A stretch of 64,000 bases of DNA, taken from Seiridium cupressi (Eukaryota; Ascomycota; Sordariomycetes; Amphisphaeriales; Sporocadaceae). The DNA lies in NCBI GenBank assembly GCA_036674765.1, contig JARVKI010000030.1, forward strand, positions 1 through 64,000. The letters are read 5' to 3'. Below, piece after piece: positions 32,758 to 44,063 of this stretch (its first letter is position 1; each line of letters opens with the position of its first letter). Under the pieces are notes generated by a model, which was given only the letters and a program-made list of their open reading frames with translations, was not told the origin of the DNA and made no database searches. The position numbers and the translations under genes were made by a program.

Positions 32758-35565
32758 GTTGGGTGGGTGGGTGATGTGATCAGTCGTGGTGGTGGTGCTG
32801 TTTGCAGGCGCAACGCAACATTGAAATGATTTTTGGAGTCCGAAATCCGGGGATTGGGACTTGGGAGGCACGAGCGCCTTTGAGCAAGGAGCGGGCTGAA
32901 AATTCGCTTTGCACCGTTTGGCAGCCGCGGGCACCACTTTTGGCAAATTTTAGTGGGTCCAGCTTCGACTTGAGAGCCTAAAACGTCAGACTACATCAAG
33001 GTACAATGAAATGTACTTTCCGTGCTTGCTATCTTCAGGCACACGAGGTGACGGTCACGACCCAAGGCGATCCGATTCTCATTGATGAATTGTAGCCGCC
33101 CTTGGGTAACGAATGTCTGGATGTTCTGGTTGCGGTAGGACTGTGGCACGAGGCGTCAAATGTCAGTCCGGATCGGTGAATGAAGAAAGAAAGAAGAAGA
33201 GACAGGCCTCGCGCTCGTTTCAACCCAATTGGGAATGGGCATAGGAACAATTGAAAGCCGGAAGACCCAAGATGCCATCTATCTACGCAAACAACTGATG
33301 ACGCCCATAAATAGGTTTTCATATAAGGGCTGCGTTAGTGAGAGTCGCCGACTAGTGGTAGCGATAGTGGCATCCCGGGGGTTTATCGACTGAGGAAAAA
33401 GAAATGGGCAGTCCGAGAGGCGACATGAATCCAGCTTTTTCACATGTGCTCCCAGCCAGCGTGTTCCTGACTTTGGGTCGGTGTCCGTGGCTTGCCTATG
33501 GTGCGTTCTGTATGCTCGTACCTTGGCTGGAAATAGAGTATAGACTTTGGATAAGGTTAATCGGATCCGACGCCGAAATGTACCTTTTGTGTGGCTTAGA
33601 ACGTAGCTGTTGGGCTTTTCTCTAGATAATGCAAATGTCGCTCGGGTCCTGCCATCTGAGGCGATCACCGAAGCTCGCATTTCTGTTGTCATACCAAAGA
33701 GGGAGAGAAAAAAAAAAGTGCCCGAATCATCAAGGGCCGTTTGCGTGATGCCAGGGCCATGGTAGGTATTCGGTTTGGTTCAGAAGCTCTTTGACAGGAC
33801 TAAATTCCGCAGCTGCATGTTCCAGTTTTGTTCTGATTGGTCTCCCCGCAATTAGGCCTGAGAGAGCTTGTCATTGGAATTGGGTGGTTCCTTCAATTCG
33901 GTGGAACGATATCCCAGTTATCAGACCGCTGCTGATTGATCAGTCTCGCCGGCCGTCACTTGAAGACTACATGTACATTGTATGTCGGATGCATCTACAA
34001 CCCACTGTTTGGCTTGTGCCCACCGCAGAGGTGTAGGCACACAACTCTAACTATCACCTACATGTAACTACCGTACAATATCAGCTGTTGCTCGGTATTC
34101 AGGGCACCACGCCAGTGAACTCTAGGGCAGGATCTGTTCCTACTATGGCCCCACTCCATTCAATTAACCTCCAAGCCTTGAAAGTTGTTCGCTGCAAGTA
34201 TTCACGGCGCCAATTTTTCTAGAATTCTTGTAATTTGTTCTTTATTTTCCCCCGGGCTGCACTTGCCATCTAGATTTCCTGCCACATGCATTAAAATGTC
34301 TTTTGGTCTGTGCTTCTTCGGATGTTCGTCTCAAAGAATGCGTGGTCGCTATTCCTTCCCTTGGTGCTGGCGCATCTTAACAGTGGGGGTCAGGGTTTAT
34401 CGACATACTGAAGCAATACCGACTTGAAATCCAGTTGCCTGCGCTTGGTTCATTCTCTTCGGCGCACCACACGCATGGCCCATCTCGGCATACATCGACC
34501 TTTATATCCCAACCCCAATCATTCTACTTAGTTAAAGGGCATGCAACGACACGTACCAGTAGTGTCTTACTACCACTATTGTTCTTTTGCCCTCAAATTA
34601 ATGATAGCTAGAGGCCTGATATACATCCAGGACCTCTTTCCCTGGACTCTTTCTTTCTGGCTGAGATCGTCATGCCGACTTCTAATGCTAGTTTCTATAC
34701 TATCTTTCACAGGAAACGCCAGAAGGAAGAATGTTCATCACAACAATGGTAAGAGCGGGCATAACTACATGTACATATGTAGGTACTGTACCCCGATTTC
34801 CCGATGCTGTGAAAGAAAAGTGGGCCCAGCGAAGTAGGTTGGGATTGCTATGTCAAGATCACCAACCAGAATGTCAATACTAGAATCTTACCCATCCGTA
34901 GGGCGCAAGCCCGAGTCGGGAAATGAGTTTGAGTTACTCCCCCCCACCCCCCCCAATGGACGAGACGAGCGCCAAAATGCGAGTCCGTTCAACGTGTTCG
35001 CAACTATGCAATCAGAACAGCGCTCAATAGAGAAATAAAACCTAAACTGGGACGACAGAGTATTCTCAGCCAGGGAAAATTCTCAAAGGAGAACTCGCAG
35101 ATTTGCATTTGTCCGCGGTTTCCACTCTTGAGTTTACCAAGCCAAAGTAGTAGTTCACAGCAGGCCAATCATCTTCAATCTCACGGCCGAATCGAGCAGT
35201 CAAGTCCGCGACTTGGCAATCAAGCCCCTCTCGCGCTTCGGATGCTCCCTTGGTCACCCCGCTACACTTCCCCTTAGCCCATCAACGAACTAAGTCGATC
35301 CTCTCCTTGGCGGACTTAAGTAATACTAGATACGCGATAGCTCCGCGCAGAATCGGACATATCGTGCAGTTCAATGCTTGTCGTCACATCATTAGCTGTA
35401 ACGTGTCGTATTGCCTCCTCTACAAATAAACTCGTGAGAGACCGTCACACAGACGGTCTCATTTCTTCAGCATATCTAATTAGTTCCCATCCTCAATACA
35501 GTCCGGATATTCTAGGCCATACCAATAGCCCAATCGACTATAGAGTTCCATTTCATATCACAAAT
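32758..35565. other. Intergenic, 2.8 kb, no supported gene
   Basis: The region upstream of the BTB gene up to the SDR gene. It has polypyrimidine and poly-A tracts and only short frames (33279-33692 minus, 34541-34837 plus, 34850-35038 plus), none with a motif or splice structure. The first few hundred bases are likely a long 5' leader and promoter for the BTB gene. Confidence 0.45.
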
Positions 35566-36588
35566 ATGTCTTCCGAGAAAGAAGTCATTCTCGTCACCGG
35601 CGGTAACACTCCCCATCGGCGCTTTGCATGTTCTTGACCAACACGATGTGTTCTAGGCAATACTGGCTTGGGTCTCGAGGTTGTGCGCGCCCTTGCCGGC
35701 AGCTCCGTCCCCTATGAGATCATCATCGGCTCCCGTGCCACCGCCAAGGGTGAAGCCGCCATCTCCACCGTCAAGGAGGAGCACCCGTCGACAGGCTCCT
35801 CCTTCAGCACCGTCGAGGTTGATCTCGAGTCCGATTCCTCCATTGAGAAAGCAATCGAAACGCTGACCTCCAAGTACGGCTATCTGGACGTCCTGATCAA
35901 TAACGCCGGCGCGAGCTTTGACCAAAGCGTCAAGTCCGGTGCCCTAAGCATCAGAGCTGCATTCAACAAGAGCTGGGATGTGAATGTTTCGGGCACACAT
36001 GTCTTAACTACACTGGCGGTCCCTCTCTTGCTGAAGTCCAAGAACCCAAAGCTCATGTTCGTCACCAGCGGCACAGCGACACTTGCAGAGACGGAGAAGA
36101 TGGATACCGATCTTTATAAGAGGCTGAAGTAAGTAGCACTGATATTTTCAAGAGCATTATACGAGGTAACTCTACCCGAACCACTAGGTGACTAACAGGC
36201 CTCACAGCTCTCCCCCGCCTGCAGGTTGGCCCAAGCCCGAAGGTCCAAGACCTCGGTACACAGCATACCGAAGCAGTAAGACGGGTCTCAACATGCTGAT
36301 GCGAGAGTGGTACAATGTTCTTCTGAACGACGGTGTCAAGGTCTGGGCCATCAGTCCCGGTTTTCTTGCCACAGGCTTAGGTGGTGCGGGTGCAGACAAG
36401 TTGAAGCAGGTGAGTTCATTGACGTCTGTTGATAACCATGTGAAGCCATATTATGGTGACTGACTCTATTATAGATGGGCGCCCTAGATCCTTCCATTGG
36501 CGGAGAATTCATCAGAGATGTAGTACAGGGAAAGCGAGATGCTGACGTGGGAAAGGCCATCAGAAGAGACATGATTCAGCCGTGGTGA
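35566..36588 (+). CDS. Short-chain dehydrogenase/reductase, carbonyl reductase-like
   Basis: Four exons (35566-35602, 35657-36128, 36208-36409, 36475-36588) give 274 aa, the usual classical SDR size. The cofactor motif TGGNTGLG is created across the first intron. LINNAG, the catalytic serine in VTSGTA and the active-site YRSSK follow in order, then SPGFLATGLGG. The cofactor is probably NADP(H), given the IIGSR segment after the second strand. The protein is cytosolic, with no signal peptide. It reduces a carbonyl or oxidises an alcohol; the substrate cannot be inferred. The neighbours do not form an obvious pathway with it. Confidence 0.92.
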
Positions 36589-36788
36589 ATAACGCAATTT
36601 CCATGAATATATCGGGAACGATACTATCTTGGATAAAGATGTGGCCAAGATAATTACGCCTTCTTCGTTATTGGCAATGTTGAATATTCTATATGTGGGG
36701 AAAGGGTACTATATACACTCACTGCGGAAGTCTGGCATTATGGTACCTACATTCGGATGGACTTCATTGAGTCCATCAATTCCCTCAC

Positions 36789-37316
36789 TTACCGCTCATG
36801 TCCGGGCTCTTGAATCTGGTCAATCGTGAAGATAAACTGATGCCCATCGCCATACCTACTCGGACCGTGGGCCTCAAGAACCCTCAATGGCAGATGTATT
36901 GTAACCTCATCATTTTGTAACCCAGTCCACATGCCCATAACCTTCTTGCCCGTCACCAGACGCCTCACCGCCCAGGTCCATTCATGAATCCTGGGGTGAT
37001 AGTCTTTTGTGGAGTTCCAATAATCACAATGGCTCTGTAGGGACTTCTCCTGGGTGATCACCTCGACCTTGATAGACACCTGGGCGGATAGATGTAAACA
37101 ACCTGAAAGGCGCCTTATGTCCGTGGACTCAAATGTCTTACTGAATTCGAGACAGGGGCAGACCTCGCTATCACTGTGTTTGAAATTAGAGTAGCCTCCA
37201 GTGACGGGGCCGCGGCGAGAATTCGGGTCGAGCACCAAAAAGCGACATCGTGTTTCGGGGTTTTCGAGCACAATACTGCCCTGTTCGTTAAAAAATGGCA
37301 TATTCAATGATTCCAT
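36789..37316 (-). CDS. Unknown protein, paralogue of the gene at 40072-40960
   Basis: An intronless frame of 175 aa with a true ATG at 37316. No signal peptide or membrane segment. Near the N-terminus it has GSIVLENPETRCRFLVLDPN, which matches GTIMCMHPETECTFFFRNPN in the plus-strand gene at 40072-40960: G-[ST]-I-x3-[NH]-PET-x-C-x-F-x4-[DN]-PN. A second matching stretch is W-x3-[VL]-R-x-L-x-T-x-K (WAVRRLVTGKK here). The rest is more diverged. I know no family for this. The shared motif argues that the frame is a real gene despite the lack of introns. Confidence 0.68.
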   Translation of the reverse strand: MESLNMPFFNEQGSIVLENPETRCRFLVLDPNSRRGPVTGGYSNFKHSDSEVCPCLEFSKTFESTDIRRLSGCLHLSAQVSIKVEVITQEKSLQSHCDYWNSTKDYHPRIHEWTWAVRRLVTGKKVMGMWTGLQNDEVTIHLPLRVLEAHGPSRYGDGHQFIFTIDQIQEPGHER

Positions 37317-37926
37317 CGTATTTGTCGTGTGGTGTGTTTGGTTATGAGCTGGTGTGGTGTGTTGAATCTAAATAGAATCTGGCTTTCTGACTGTTCCCTG
37401 TACCCCAATTATATGCTGACTACGCTTTATTTCCGGGACAAGCAAGACCCGCGAACAAAAAAGAAATGTTGAGACACGAACAACGGCCTTTGGACCATTG
37501 TCTAGACTTAATACAAGGCAGTGTCGATAGATAATGTGCACGCAGAGAACAAGGCTTGGCTATCTAGTTCATTGAGACGTTTCAAGCTAGTGAGTAGAAA
37601 CGAATTAAGTGATACTGATACACCAAACCATGTGCCTCTGACTTCCGAGGATCTTATAATTGGTGACTTTTATCTTGTGAAATATCGGTTTTTTGTGGTA
37701 TAAGCTGGTGGCACTTTTCCCTCTATAAGGAAAGCTATGTTTTTCTAAAGTGGTTTTTCCCTTATGGCAAATGAGGATATATTGAGGCCTACTTTTAGTA
37801 CGCTAGAATATATGAGAACGAAGAGAATAAATGTGACTGTGGTTTGAAGCTCTAGTCATGTGACAGTACGGATTTTTAGTGATGGTTTCGGTGAAGGCTG
37901 AGTGAGCTAACTATGTTGTAGCTGGC
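37317..37926. other. AT-rich intergenic region
   Basis: 610 AT-rich bases holding the promoter of the 36789-37316 gene and the 3' flank of the CAP gene. The frame 37521-37703 has no motif. Confidence 0.45.
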
Positions 37927-39269
37927 TCAGTTGGCACAGTTTGCTCGACTCGGACATTCGTAGTCCGCATAAATTGTTGGTTCACCGAGTCCCGGAGAAA
38001 CATTTGCGTCAAAGGAACCTAAGACATTGCCTGTATCATACATCAGTACAATATCTCATATTTACAATCCGTCGTAGTTTTCAGGAACGTACCGGCAGGA
38101 GCATAATTGCAAACAGTGAATTCAGGTGGGATACCGACAGCGTTCTGCAAGCCAGCAGATGAACAGTCGTATGTATAGCACCCGACAGAGGAAGTCCCTT
38201 TCCAAACAATCTGAGAGAAGTGTCCCCACTGCCCAACCGTGCTGACGTCTGGCTCACCGCCGTAGTACGTGTAAGCATTCACTTCTCCATTGTAGAGCGC
38301 CTCAGTCACGAACTGGCCCATAGCAGTCGCCGCAAAACCGGCACCGATGTTTTGACCGTAGCCACCTCCGTTTACGGTGGTATTATGCCTGTACACGCAT
38401 GAAGAGGCAATAATCCGAGCCGTATCAGCCAAACTGGAACTCCAGACAACGGCAGCAGCTGGTGTTTGATGTTAGAAATTCTCATTACCATATATATGTA
38501 TGCACTTACCTGAGTGATTGGTCCGGTGTGCATTGTGATGTCGAATTATAGTGTCAATGTATGCCTGGTTGGTGACCACTGGCCCGACAGTGCTAGTGGC
38601 AGAGGCAGTGGTTGAAGATGAGGTGGTACTTCCCGAGACGGTGACTGAAACAGTCATAGTTATGATTGGAGAAGCAGAAGTGGAGGTGGAGGAAGAGACG
38701 GTGACTGAAATAGTCGTAGTTACGGTTGGAGAAGCAGAGGTGAAGGTGGTGGTGGTGGAGGAGGAAGAGGAGGAAGTAGCACTTCTTGAACTGCCGGTTG
38801 ATTGAGTCGTAGTGATGATGGGAGGTAGAGTATCACTTGCCGCAATGCTGCTTGATTGAGTCGTACTAGTGGTCAGAGAGGAGGTAACACTTCTTGAGAT
38901 GCTAATTACAAGAGTAGTAGTAGCGGTCGAAGAGGAAATGGTAGTCCTTGAGATGCTGGCGGAGAGAGTTGTGGTAGTAGCCGAGGAGGCTGTTGCACTT
39001 ATTGAAATGCTAGTCGGACGACTCGTGGAGCTTGAAGAGGTGCGAACGCCGGAGATAGAAGTAGAAGTTGAGACACTGAATGAATGGAAGATATAGCTGC
39101 GTGTGCTTACCGTCCTGGCGGACGCTGTACGTGTATCAGTCACCGCATCACTTATCTTGCAGACCCGACATCACTTACAAAGGCGACTTTTGGTACATTT
39201 CTTCGCCTCAGCCAGGGGCAAGAGGAGAAATAACGAGTATTGAACGAGTGACGAGAAGGATATACGCAT
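37927..39269 (-). CDS. Secreted CAP/SCP (PR-1-like) protein with Ser/Thr-rich linker
   Basis: Four exons (39269-39179, 39124-38510, 38458-38093, 38030-37927) give 391 aa. The first exon encodes a signal peptide (hydrophobic core YSLFLLLPLAEA) followed by a cysteine. Residues about 30-220 are a Ser/Thr/Val-rich linker with repeated TTTISVTVSSS-like units, presumably O-glycosylated. The C-terminal 170 residues are a CAP domain: IIRHHNAHR, GYGQNIGAGF, the signature GHFSQIVWKGTSSVGC and VCNYAPAGNVLG, the last formed only after removing the 62-nt final intron. This is the PR-1/Pry/CRISP fold; yeast Pry proteins bind and export sterols. It is flanked by the two related unknown genes. Confidence 0.9.
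38540..39010. repeat. Degenerate repeats encoding the Ser/Thr-rich linker
   Basis: Imperfect repeats in the CAP gene; on the plus strand the unit GACGGTGACTGAAA recurs at about 38637 and 38697. They encode alternating Ser/Thr/Val runs. The long Val/Glu-rich plus-strand frames across this region are antisense artefacts. Confidence 0.7.
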
Positions 39270-40071
39270 TTTGAATACTATACATGAACTCTTGAGGGCC
39301 TCCCTAAACAAACATGAGATCCGCAGATCTCTAATCGGATCGCAGGTGCATGCGACAGTTGAGATTTAAATAAGTGATCATGTAATCTCATTGCTGGAAT
39401 TTCCATGGCGCCACAAATAAGTCTAGAATTCCTCTCGAGAGCGCGACATACCGCTTGACTGCTGTCACAATTATGTCTTAATGCAAGCGCCATGGATTGT
39501 GTCTCAGCCTGGGAGTCAATAGTTTACCGTCAAAATCTCGCCTGCGCGTGGCACTGGTTAGCGCCCAGGCAAAAGCAATTCGTGAGCTATTTACTCTCAG
39601 AAACAAACGTCCGTATGCATGCTTTAATGAAAGGGCAAATTCAAGAGTAGTTTCTGTTTCGAGTATATTAAGGCAAAGAAAAATACGAGATGATAAAGTT
39701 TCCAACTAGCCGGAAACCAATAGGATGCGGCAGATGGTGACGCTCCCCTGAATCCACGATGGGGGTTAATTGATAACATTTTAGTTCCCATGCAGTTGCT
39801 TTGCGACTATGCAAATCTCCTGTCGGCCCAAGACGAGGCTGATTGAAGCTATCGTCAATTCTGATTGGATTGGACCGTTTCCGTGATTAGTCCATCTTGT
39901 TACGCGACGCTTCGACAGATGTAAGACGCGACCTACTGTAATTTTAAGAGCATTATGGACTGACGCGGAAAAAAAAAAAAAAAAAAAAAAGCTGTTATGC
40001 TTCAAGGGAGAAAGAGGGAAGTCGCGACGAACGAGCTCTGCGTATCGAAGCTTTAGGCAAGATCAAGCACC
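39270..40071. other. Divergent intergenic region with a poly-A tract
   Basis: The region separates the CAP gene (minus) from the unknown gene at 40072 (plus). A run of about 22 A lies at 39969-39990. No transposon or cDNA-derived copy is attached to it. Short frames on both strands lack motifs. Confidence 0.5.
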
Positions 40072-40960
40072 ATGTCTGTGGTTCTTGCACCACCTGTCAA
40101 TTACGAGGTCTCTGTGTTCAAAGATGCGCTTGCGCAGTCGACCCCCAAGATCAACAATGGAACAACAGAGGACCGCGTGTATGCACACATTGGAGTGCCC
40201 GTTTTCTTACAGGCATCTTTTTCAATTCATCGATCCATACGTGATATAGCTCGTCACACTGCATATGTTTACCTCATCACCACCAAGCCTTCTCGGCCGA
40301 CACGACATGGCGCACGAGCTCTTCTCAGACACCGTGCTCAGGCCGGACGGGACCATCATGTGCATGCATCCTGAGACAGAATGCACGTTCTTTTTCCGCA
40401 ACCCAAACGACTTAGCAGGAAACCAAAATGCTCTCCACTGGAAGAAAGAATATCCCATCCCGAGTATGACCCATTCAATTCCTACCTGCACATGCCCGAG
40501 ACAGCTCAGGCAGTTTTGGCACACAGAGTACCAAGACAATATCGTCCATCTAGTGGAGAGCCTCTTCGGAGAGCTTACCGTGTTCGGCAGCATTGATGCT
40601 GGTGATGTAGCCAACTTCTGGTACGACGATTCCATCACCATTGACATGAAAGAAGACGTTTGGAAGAGGGTCGATAATTGGGAGAGGATGTTGAGGACGC
40701 TGGCGACGGTCAAGGCTGCCGTGAGGATGGGCAACGTACCGAAAGATTTGATAGTGTTGGCAACGGCCTACTTACAGGATGGGACAGTGATGTGGAAGTT
40801 TGACGACTTACGAAAGGAAGGCGACCCGGTCGTCCAAGATGCCCAGCCCGCCACCGCGGGGGACTCAACGGTGGAGAAGCCAGAGGCCAAGACCACGAGT
40901 TCTGAAGATTCGTATGGCTCAGATCGAGACAAGGAGAAAGACAATGAGGAGGACGCTTAG
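40072..40960 (+). CDS. Unknown protein, paralogue of the gene at 36789-37316
   Basis: Two exons, 40072-40176 and 40250-40960, with a 73-nt intron (GTGTAT...GATATAG) that keeps frame, give 271 aa. Without this intron the first frame ends early and the second starts late, so the splice model is preferred. The central part contains GTIMCMHPETECTFFFRNPN, matching the minus-strand gene at 36789. The C-terminal part (WERMLRTLATVKAAVRM) aligns with WAVRRLVTGKK there. The last 50 residues are a charged, Ser/Glu/Asp-rich tail. No signal peptide, no membrane segment and no known domain. Cysteines in PTCTCPRQL may pair with CPCLEF in the paralogue. Confidence 0.72.
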
Positions 40961-41955
40961 CTGGGGCTGGAAGGTCAGGCACAGGAAGCAGACTACGTCT
41001 GTTTTATTTCTAGACTCAATTGATTGACGCCTTTCAAATGCCAAATGGTCTTCCCTGAAAGCATCGAAAAGCCATCAGACTACTAATGGCAGGCCTGGAC
41101 GTTAGTGTGAGCGAGGTGACAGAAGCTTATTGAGTGATGGCGCCAAAAGACAATGTCTCGTAGGCTTATGTTGGCGCTCCACAAAGTCTGATTCTGCCAC
41201 CATCTGTCACACATCTTGTGATTTGATTGAACCGTGGTCCCATGAATTTGTACTCACAGCCTTTTGAATGCCAAGTTCTCTTGCCACACCAGCTTCATGA
41301 CCTGGATATTTATGAAAAGGTGCATCCACCATCTTTGACCATATATACATACCTGACACGGTGATAACTCAAGTTGAAAGACTATGCGCAGTGCTTAGCA
41401 TTGTTGCTACCGTCGCTAATCGCTGGCAGCCTGAACATGATGCAGGACATCAACAGCAAGCTCATCCCCATCTTCATTGGTGAGTTAGATAGCGGTGGCA
41501 GAAGGTGAAACTAGCTGGTCGTCAGGCTCTCCAGCTAACTCCATATCATGCTGGTAACGGTGAGGGTGACACGTCGTACTCGTCGAAACGGCGCCATTAA
41601 AACAGATACAGGTATGGTGATATTATTAATATTGCGATTGGCAGTGGAGGTTTCACCTTCGAGTCATCGTTGTTTTGTAAGCGGCTGTAAGGTTTGGAAT
41701 TGATTTATCACCAGAGACAACTAGGTAGGAATTATTGTAGCGAGATTTCCGCAGCAACATTGGATCACCGAGTATATCTGCCCTTCTTACAGAAGGTATT
41801 GATGTAAGAAGCTATCATGTGTCTGTACCCTCTGAACATCGCGCTGCCAATTCACCGGGTCTCCTTGGGAGACGCCTCAAACATACTTACGGTTTGATAC
41901 CACCTCTTCTGCAATAATTGCGCCACTCTTTCTCGAACGACGGGGAGGTGCCCTG
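40961..41955. other. Intergenic, one weak exon-like segment
   Basis: The region is mostly featureless. At about 41375-41480 an open stretch encodes LLPSLIAGSLNMMQDINSK and ends at a good GTGAGT donor, which looks exon-like, but no consistent downstream exon was found. I do not call a gene. Confidence 0.35.
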
Positions 41956-42405
41956 CTAAACAGTGGTTAACCTCATGAGTTCGTCTACATCTCCTTGATC
42001 GTCACAAACCTGGGTGTTGCCAGCAGTAACTGACGGTGTCGTAGCCTTTGGGGGTACCGATCCAGCGTCGTCTGCAGGCCGCCGTCTTTTTGCCTGGGGC
42101 CCCTCATGTTCTTCGGGGCTTGTCTGTGATATAAGGTCAAGTCAGCACTCTTATCGCATCTGGATCGAAGGCATCACAAGAAACGGCCTCTGAATTGGCA
42201 GAATTGATGTTGTCCAAGATGAGTCGAAACGATGAGATCGTCCTAGGTGGTGGTGTAACGGATTGCTACGAACCTTGTCATTCCATTGCCTAATGATGTT
42301 GACTATTCGCTCCTCGTTTGTGTCCTTTTTGACGCACATGTCAAGGATGATGCGGCGAAGCTGCTCGTTGGTCAATCCGTCGAGATGATCCATGAGGGTG
42401 GCCAT
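41956..42405 (-). CDS. Small spliced gene, unknown function
   Basis: Exon A (42405-42274) encodes MDHLDGLTNEQLRRIILDMC and then NEERIVNIIRQWNDK. A 150-nt intron ending TATATCACAG joins it in frame to exon B (42123-41956), which encodes TSPEEHEGPQAKRRRPADD and an acidic end DDQGDVDELMRL, stopping at TAG. The result is 99 aa from the ATG at 42405. The frame stays open upstream of this ATG to an acceptor-like CAG near 42474, so a further 5' exon may exist. A helical module followed by a basic KRRRP segment suggests a nuclear protein. No family is recognised. The donor GTTCGT is weak, which lowers confidence. Confidence 0.45.
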
Positions 42406-44063
42406 CGTCTCAATCGGCTGTGATGTGTGCGAGGCAGAATTGGGTGCAGGAATGAACGCGATTTCCTGAGGCGACTGGTGAATTTGAGTGCAATTCAGGT
42501 TTCAAGTTAAGGGTGTAACCAAGAAGTCGCGTGGAGGAAGCTCAGGTTCTCGGCATTGTATCTGAGTGACAAGTGGAGTGACAGGTGTAGTAGCAGTGTT
42601 GTGATTAACTGGGCAGTTCCTTCCCCTCCAATTCAACAATTATTTAGTCATGGTAATCAAAATCCAGCTCTCTTCAATTACCTTAAATTTGCCGACGGAG
42701 TGCGCATCATGCATGAAACTGCTCGTAAAAACGTATTTCGGGCACAGGATTAAGACAGTGTTCCTAGCAGAGCCGTCTTCATGTATTCAGGAATGATTTG
42801 TCGTTATCTGGTCGTGATTTCAGGGGATATTCATCTCTCCGTGGGCTGACACTTCGAAAGTTGGGAACAGCACCTGTTGCTCCGCCTGAATGCTTTGGAT
42901 GTTAATTGGAAGAGTGCTACAATGCTGAATCATAAATTAGATATACTTGCGTTGAAACTATCTCCATCGGCGATCCAATATAACTGGACTTAGACTATCT
43001 ACCGCCCTATTCCTGGTAACGTCTACGGATGTGCCCATCGCACGTACGGCGAACGAAAAGTCGCTGTCGTGAGTTATACTCATTAGAGCAGAATCGGGCA
43101 AATTCCATGGAGAAGTGCGGCAGAGGAGTAACAGCAAGCCTTGGCGCTTCGAAAGTGTTTGCATTTGTGCCATACAGAAAAAAGCACCTTCTCTCAGTAG
43201 GCACTACAGACTGGGAATCCACCCCTGAAATGGAGTTCAGTGCGCAACAGTCCGATCGTTGATCACAGCAGTAAGAAGCATCGAAGTAGCAGGTCGGCAA
43301 TTACTGGAATACCCTGCGCAAGCTTACATGTAGACTGTCCGGTGTCTGGCCATGGCCCGATAATGGTAGTGTACTATGCTCTCCTAATTTCATCGACTGC
43401 CATCACTATACCATCATTCGAAATCTTAAACAGGCAAACGATGAGTCACGAGTAGACTGACCTAGACCATTAATGTGACGGGTAATTCCTGGCGCCAGAT
43501 CAAATCTTTGCATAATTCGTGATTAAACACGACTCACCATATAGCTTCAGACGATGATGGATTCTGATAGGTTCGTTTGGGCTTGTACAATATCGGGCTG
43601 ATTCCTTCCGAGTGGCTCTTATACCATTTTGCCCTAGTATCAGAATTGCTTACTTCGAATGGTAACCTTGACTTGTGTTCACGCGTGCCATGGCAGAGCA
43701 GCGCCGGATTTTGGACCTACATCGCCCGAAGATTGCCGCATTCGGTAAGACCGACATGGCCGATTGGCCGTCTACGTCCGGGGGGTGTGGGTCTTCTTGC
43801 GGAGGTAAGCTCGGAGCCGCTCTCCACAGTGAATTATACACAAATCATGTCAACCCGGCCGTCGAATAGAGACTAAATCATGGTGTTATGCTATATACTG
43901 CTCATTAGGGGTAGGGAGGGTTTGTGGAATATAAAAGCCACGTTCGGAACCCAAGATGATGGGGAAAAAAACCAGCACACATCCATCACTCGCTCGTTCT
44001 ATGTAGAGAGCACTCTTTATTCCTCCGTCAATAGTTTCTTGGAAACTCTCAAACACGGCAAAA
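42406..44063. other. Intergenic, no supported gene
   Basis: About 1.65 kb with short overlapping frames on both strands and no recognisable product. The last 120 bases are likely the 5' leader of the reductase gene. Confidence 0.45.

Noticed and set aside
31354..32829. Long plus-strand frames opposite the BTB gene
   Set aside because: They are antisense shadows of the low-complexity coding sequence and have no motifs of their own.
38551..39096. Val/Glu-rich plus-strand frames
   Set aside because: They are the antisense of the Ser/Thr linker repeats in the CAP gene.
39969..39990. Poly-A tract as the tail of a retroposed element
   Set aside because: No cDNA-like or reverse-transcriptase sequence and no target-site duplication were seen next to it.
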